A stretch of 64,000 nucleotides of DNA from Cryobacterium sp. PH29-G1 (GTDB lineage Bacteria > Actinomycetota > Actinomycetes > Actinomycetales > Microbacteriaceae): assembly GCF_030063365.1 (NCBI RefSeq), contig NZ_JASISY010000009.1, positions 1-64,000 of the forward strand. Reading direction: 5' to 3'. Position 1 is the stretch's first letter. Every line of letters begins with the position of its first letter. The translations under genes were made by a program, and so were the position numbers. Positions 62,311-64,000 of this stretch are shown piece by piece. The notes beneath the pieces are model-generated. The model did not search any database and was not told the origin of the DNA. It saw only the letters and a program-made list of their open reading frames with translations.

Positions 62311-64000
62311 TAGTAGTCCACTTTCTGACTGCGACGACGAATCACGGTGACCTCGTCGCGTTGGTTCCCGGTCGGGCCGAGGTAGTTGAAGGCGAAGGAC
62401 AGCTGGGCGTAGCCGCCGATCAGATGGCTGGGCTTCAAGAGGATGCGGGTGAGCGAGTTGTTGGTGCCGCCGCGCATACCGCTGGTTTCCGCGACCGGCA
62501 CGTTGATGGTGCGGTCTTTCGCGTGGTACATGTACACCGTGCCTTCCGGCATCCGGTGCGACACGATCGCCCGCGCCACGACGACCCCGTTGCGGTTGTA
62601 TGACTCGATCCACTCGTTGTCGCGTACGCCAATCTTCTCGGCATCCTGCGGGCTCATCCAGATGGTCGGCCCGCCGCGGGAGAGTGAGAGCATGAGCAGG
62701 TTGTCCTGGTATTCGGAGTGGATCGACCACTTCGAATGCGGGGTCAGGTAGCGCACCGCGACCTCGGCGTGGCCTTCTGATCCGGACGCTCCCGTTGACG
62801 TCGTGGCGCCGACGATCGAATCGTCGAACAGTCGGTGCATATCCAGCGGCGGCCGAAAGATGGGCAGCTGCTCACCGAGCTCGATCATCCAGTCGTGGTC
62901 GAGGTAGAAATGCTGGCGACCGGTGAGTGTGTGCCAGGGCTTCAGGTGTTCCACGTTGATGGTGAAGGCGCTGTAACGACGACCGCCGTGCTCGGAACCC
63001 GACCATTCCGGGGAGGTGAGCACCGGCACCGGCGCACCCTGCACATCCGGGTAGGAGAACCGGCGGCCCTCGTTGTCGCTGGCCAGCTGGGCGAGTTTGA
63101 CTCCGGTGCGTTCTTCGAGCTGCCGAAAACCCTGGGTGCCGAGGCGGCCGTTGGTGGTACCCGAGAGGGCCAGCACCATCTCGCAGGCATGAATGGCCGT
63201 CGACAGGCGCGGGCGGCCGGCAGCGGGGCCGCTAGCTACCAGGCCGTTCTTTTTGCCGAGGTACTCGACCTCCACGTCGGGGGTGAATTTCACCCCCTTG
63301 GTGACCATGCCGAGCTTCGCCGTGAGCGGTCCGAGCGCCCCGAGCTGCGCGGCGAAGGCCGGGTAGTCGCGTTCGACGACGACCAGTTTGGGCATGGTAA
63401 CGCCGGGAATGAGCGGCTGGTCGTTCAGCACGGTGCCGTGCGGGGTGGCCATGGCATCGGGGGTGTCGTGCGAGAGCGGTGCGGCAACGAGGTCTTTGCG
63501 CACGCCGAGATGCGTGACCGACAGCTCCGAGATCTTCGCGGCGAGCACGTGAAAGATATCGAAGTCGGTCTTGGCCTGCCACGGCGGGGCGATCGCCGGG
63601 TTGAAGGAGTGAATGAACGGATGCATATCCGTTGTCGACAGGTCGTTCTTCTCATACCAGGTGGCCGGCGGCAACACCACGTCGCTGTAGATGGTGGTAC
63701 TCGTCATGCGGAAGTCGCTCGTGACCAGCAGGTCGAGCTTGCCTTCCGGGGCGCTTTCGTGCCACTTCATGGTTGTCGGCCGCCGGGCCGGCATCGACTC
63801 GACCGCGCGCACAGCGGAGGGCGCCCCGAGCAGGTGCTTGAGAAAATACTCGTTGCCTTTGCCGGAGGAGCCGAGCACGTTGGCCCGCCACACCACGAGC
63901 ACGCGGGGAAAGTTCTCGGGCGCGTCGGGGTCTTCGCAGGAGAACTCGAGCGAGCCGTCCTTCAGCGAATCGACCACGTATTCGGCCGGTTCCTGACCGG
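62310..64000 (-). CDS. narG: Respiratory nitrate reductase alpha subunit (5' part cut by window)
   Basis: The last ~563 residues of the catalytic subunit, which reduces nitrate with a bis-MGD molybdenum cofactor on the cytoplasmic side. The frame is open to the right edge, so the N-terminal Fe-S and active-site parts lie outside. Visible NarG blocks include VVWRANVLGSSGKGNEYFLKH, VTSDFRMTSTTIYSDVVLPPATWYEKNDLSTTDMHP and the PHSKWSIHSEYQDN cofactor-binding region near the end. First gene of narGHJI. Confidence 0.97.
   Translation of the reverse strand, partial: GQEPAEYVVDSLKDGSLEFSCEDPDAPENFPRVLVVWRANVLGSSGKGNEYFLKHLLGAPSAVRAVESMPARRPTTMKWHESAPEGKLDLLVTSDFRMTSTTIYSDVVLPPATWYEKNDLSTTDMHPFIHSFNPAIAPPWQAKTDFDIFHVLAAKISELSVTHLGVRKDLVAAPLSHDTPDAMATPHGTVLNDQPLIPGVTMPKLVVVERDYPAFAAQLGALGPLTAKLGMVTKGVKFTPDVEVEYLGKKNGLVASGPAAGRPRLSTAIHACEMVLALSGTTNGRLGTQGFRQLEERTGVKLAQLASDNEGRRFSYPDVQGAPVPVLTSPEWSGSEHGGRRYSAFTINVEHLKPWHTLTGRQHFYLDHDWMIELGEQLPIFRPPLDMHRLFDDSIVGATTSTGASGSEGHAEVAVRYLTPHSKWSIHSEYQDNLLMLSLSRGGPTIWMSPQDAEKIGVRDNEWIESYNRNGVVVARAIVSHRMPEGTVYMYHAKDRTINVPVAETSGMRGGTNNSLTRILLKPSHLIGGYAQLSFAFNYLGPTGNQRDEVTVIRRRSQKVDY

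Overview
The window is about 69% G+C and reads as the chromosome of a Gram-positive actinobacterium, most likely a member of Microbacteriaceae. Supporting signs are the small 4.5S-type SRP RNA, DUF664/DinB and Rv2578c-type proteins, many GTG starts, pervasive ATGA, GTGA and TGATG start/stop overlaps, and a very frequent 9-mer, GCGGATGCC. The family assignment is inference; no rRNA is present.

Left third (1-27.4 kb): mostly housekeeping. It holds a cut-off Rv2578c-like radical SAM gene, DNA topoisomerase IB, malate:quinone oxidoreductase, and a signalling block made of an OmpR-type regulator, a PAS histidine kinase, a complete GGDEF-EAL protein, and two proteins that look catalytically dead (an Hpt-like protein without its histidine and a GGDEF protein without its signature). 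Then come asd and lysC (aspartate pathway), recR and dnaX (DNA replication and repair), a small surface-protein locus ending in three tandem terminators, the xfp-pta-ackA phosphoketolase operon, SRP RNA and tRNA-Ser(GGA). Intergenic gaps carry two sets of 31/41-bp repeats and one of two ~90-bp palindromic elements.

Middle (28.1-39.2 kb): a minus-strand, tightly overlapping type VII secretion (T7SS) effector operon. In transcription order it encodes two ESAT-6-like proteins, a small helical protein, a 795-residue effector with a C-terminal ADP-ribosyltransferase (ART) toxin domain, an ADP-ribosylglycohydrolase, a second short ART-like protein with His at the catalytic Arg position, an Imm61-like candidate, and a split DUF6177 pair. 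The glycohydrolase is the obvious immunity enzyme. Just upstream on the same strand lies a molybdate operon (TOBE regulator, modA, modB, modC).

Right third (39.6-64 kb): a plus-strand T7SS core (zinc-ribbon/RDD/FHA protein, small membrane protein, EccD, ParA-like protein, three-domain EccC ATPase, second ParA-like protein), then a molybdenum-cofactor operon (moeZ-moeA-moaC-mobA-DUF6457-moaD, convergent moaE and mog), the nitrate transporter narK, a NarL-type two-component pair beside an ABC exporter, and narIJHG, with narG running off the right edge. The Mo uptake, Moco and nar genes together support anaerobic nitrate respiration. The T7SS core sits inside this Mo/nitrate block, and its toxin operon lies directly downstream of modC.

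The most interesting system is the T7SS ART-toxin, glycohydrolase and ART-like cassette. The short third gene appears to be a paralogue of the toxin catalytic domain and may be a decoy, chaperone or second immunity factor.
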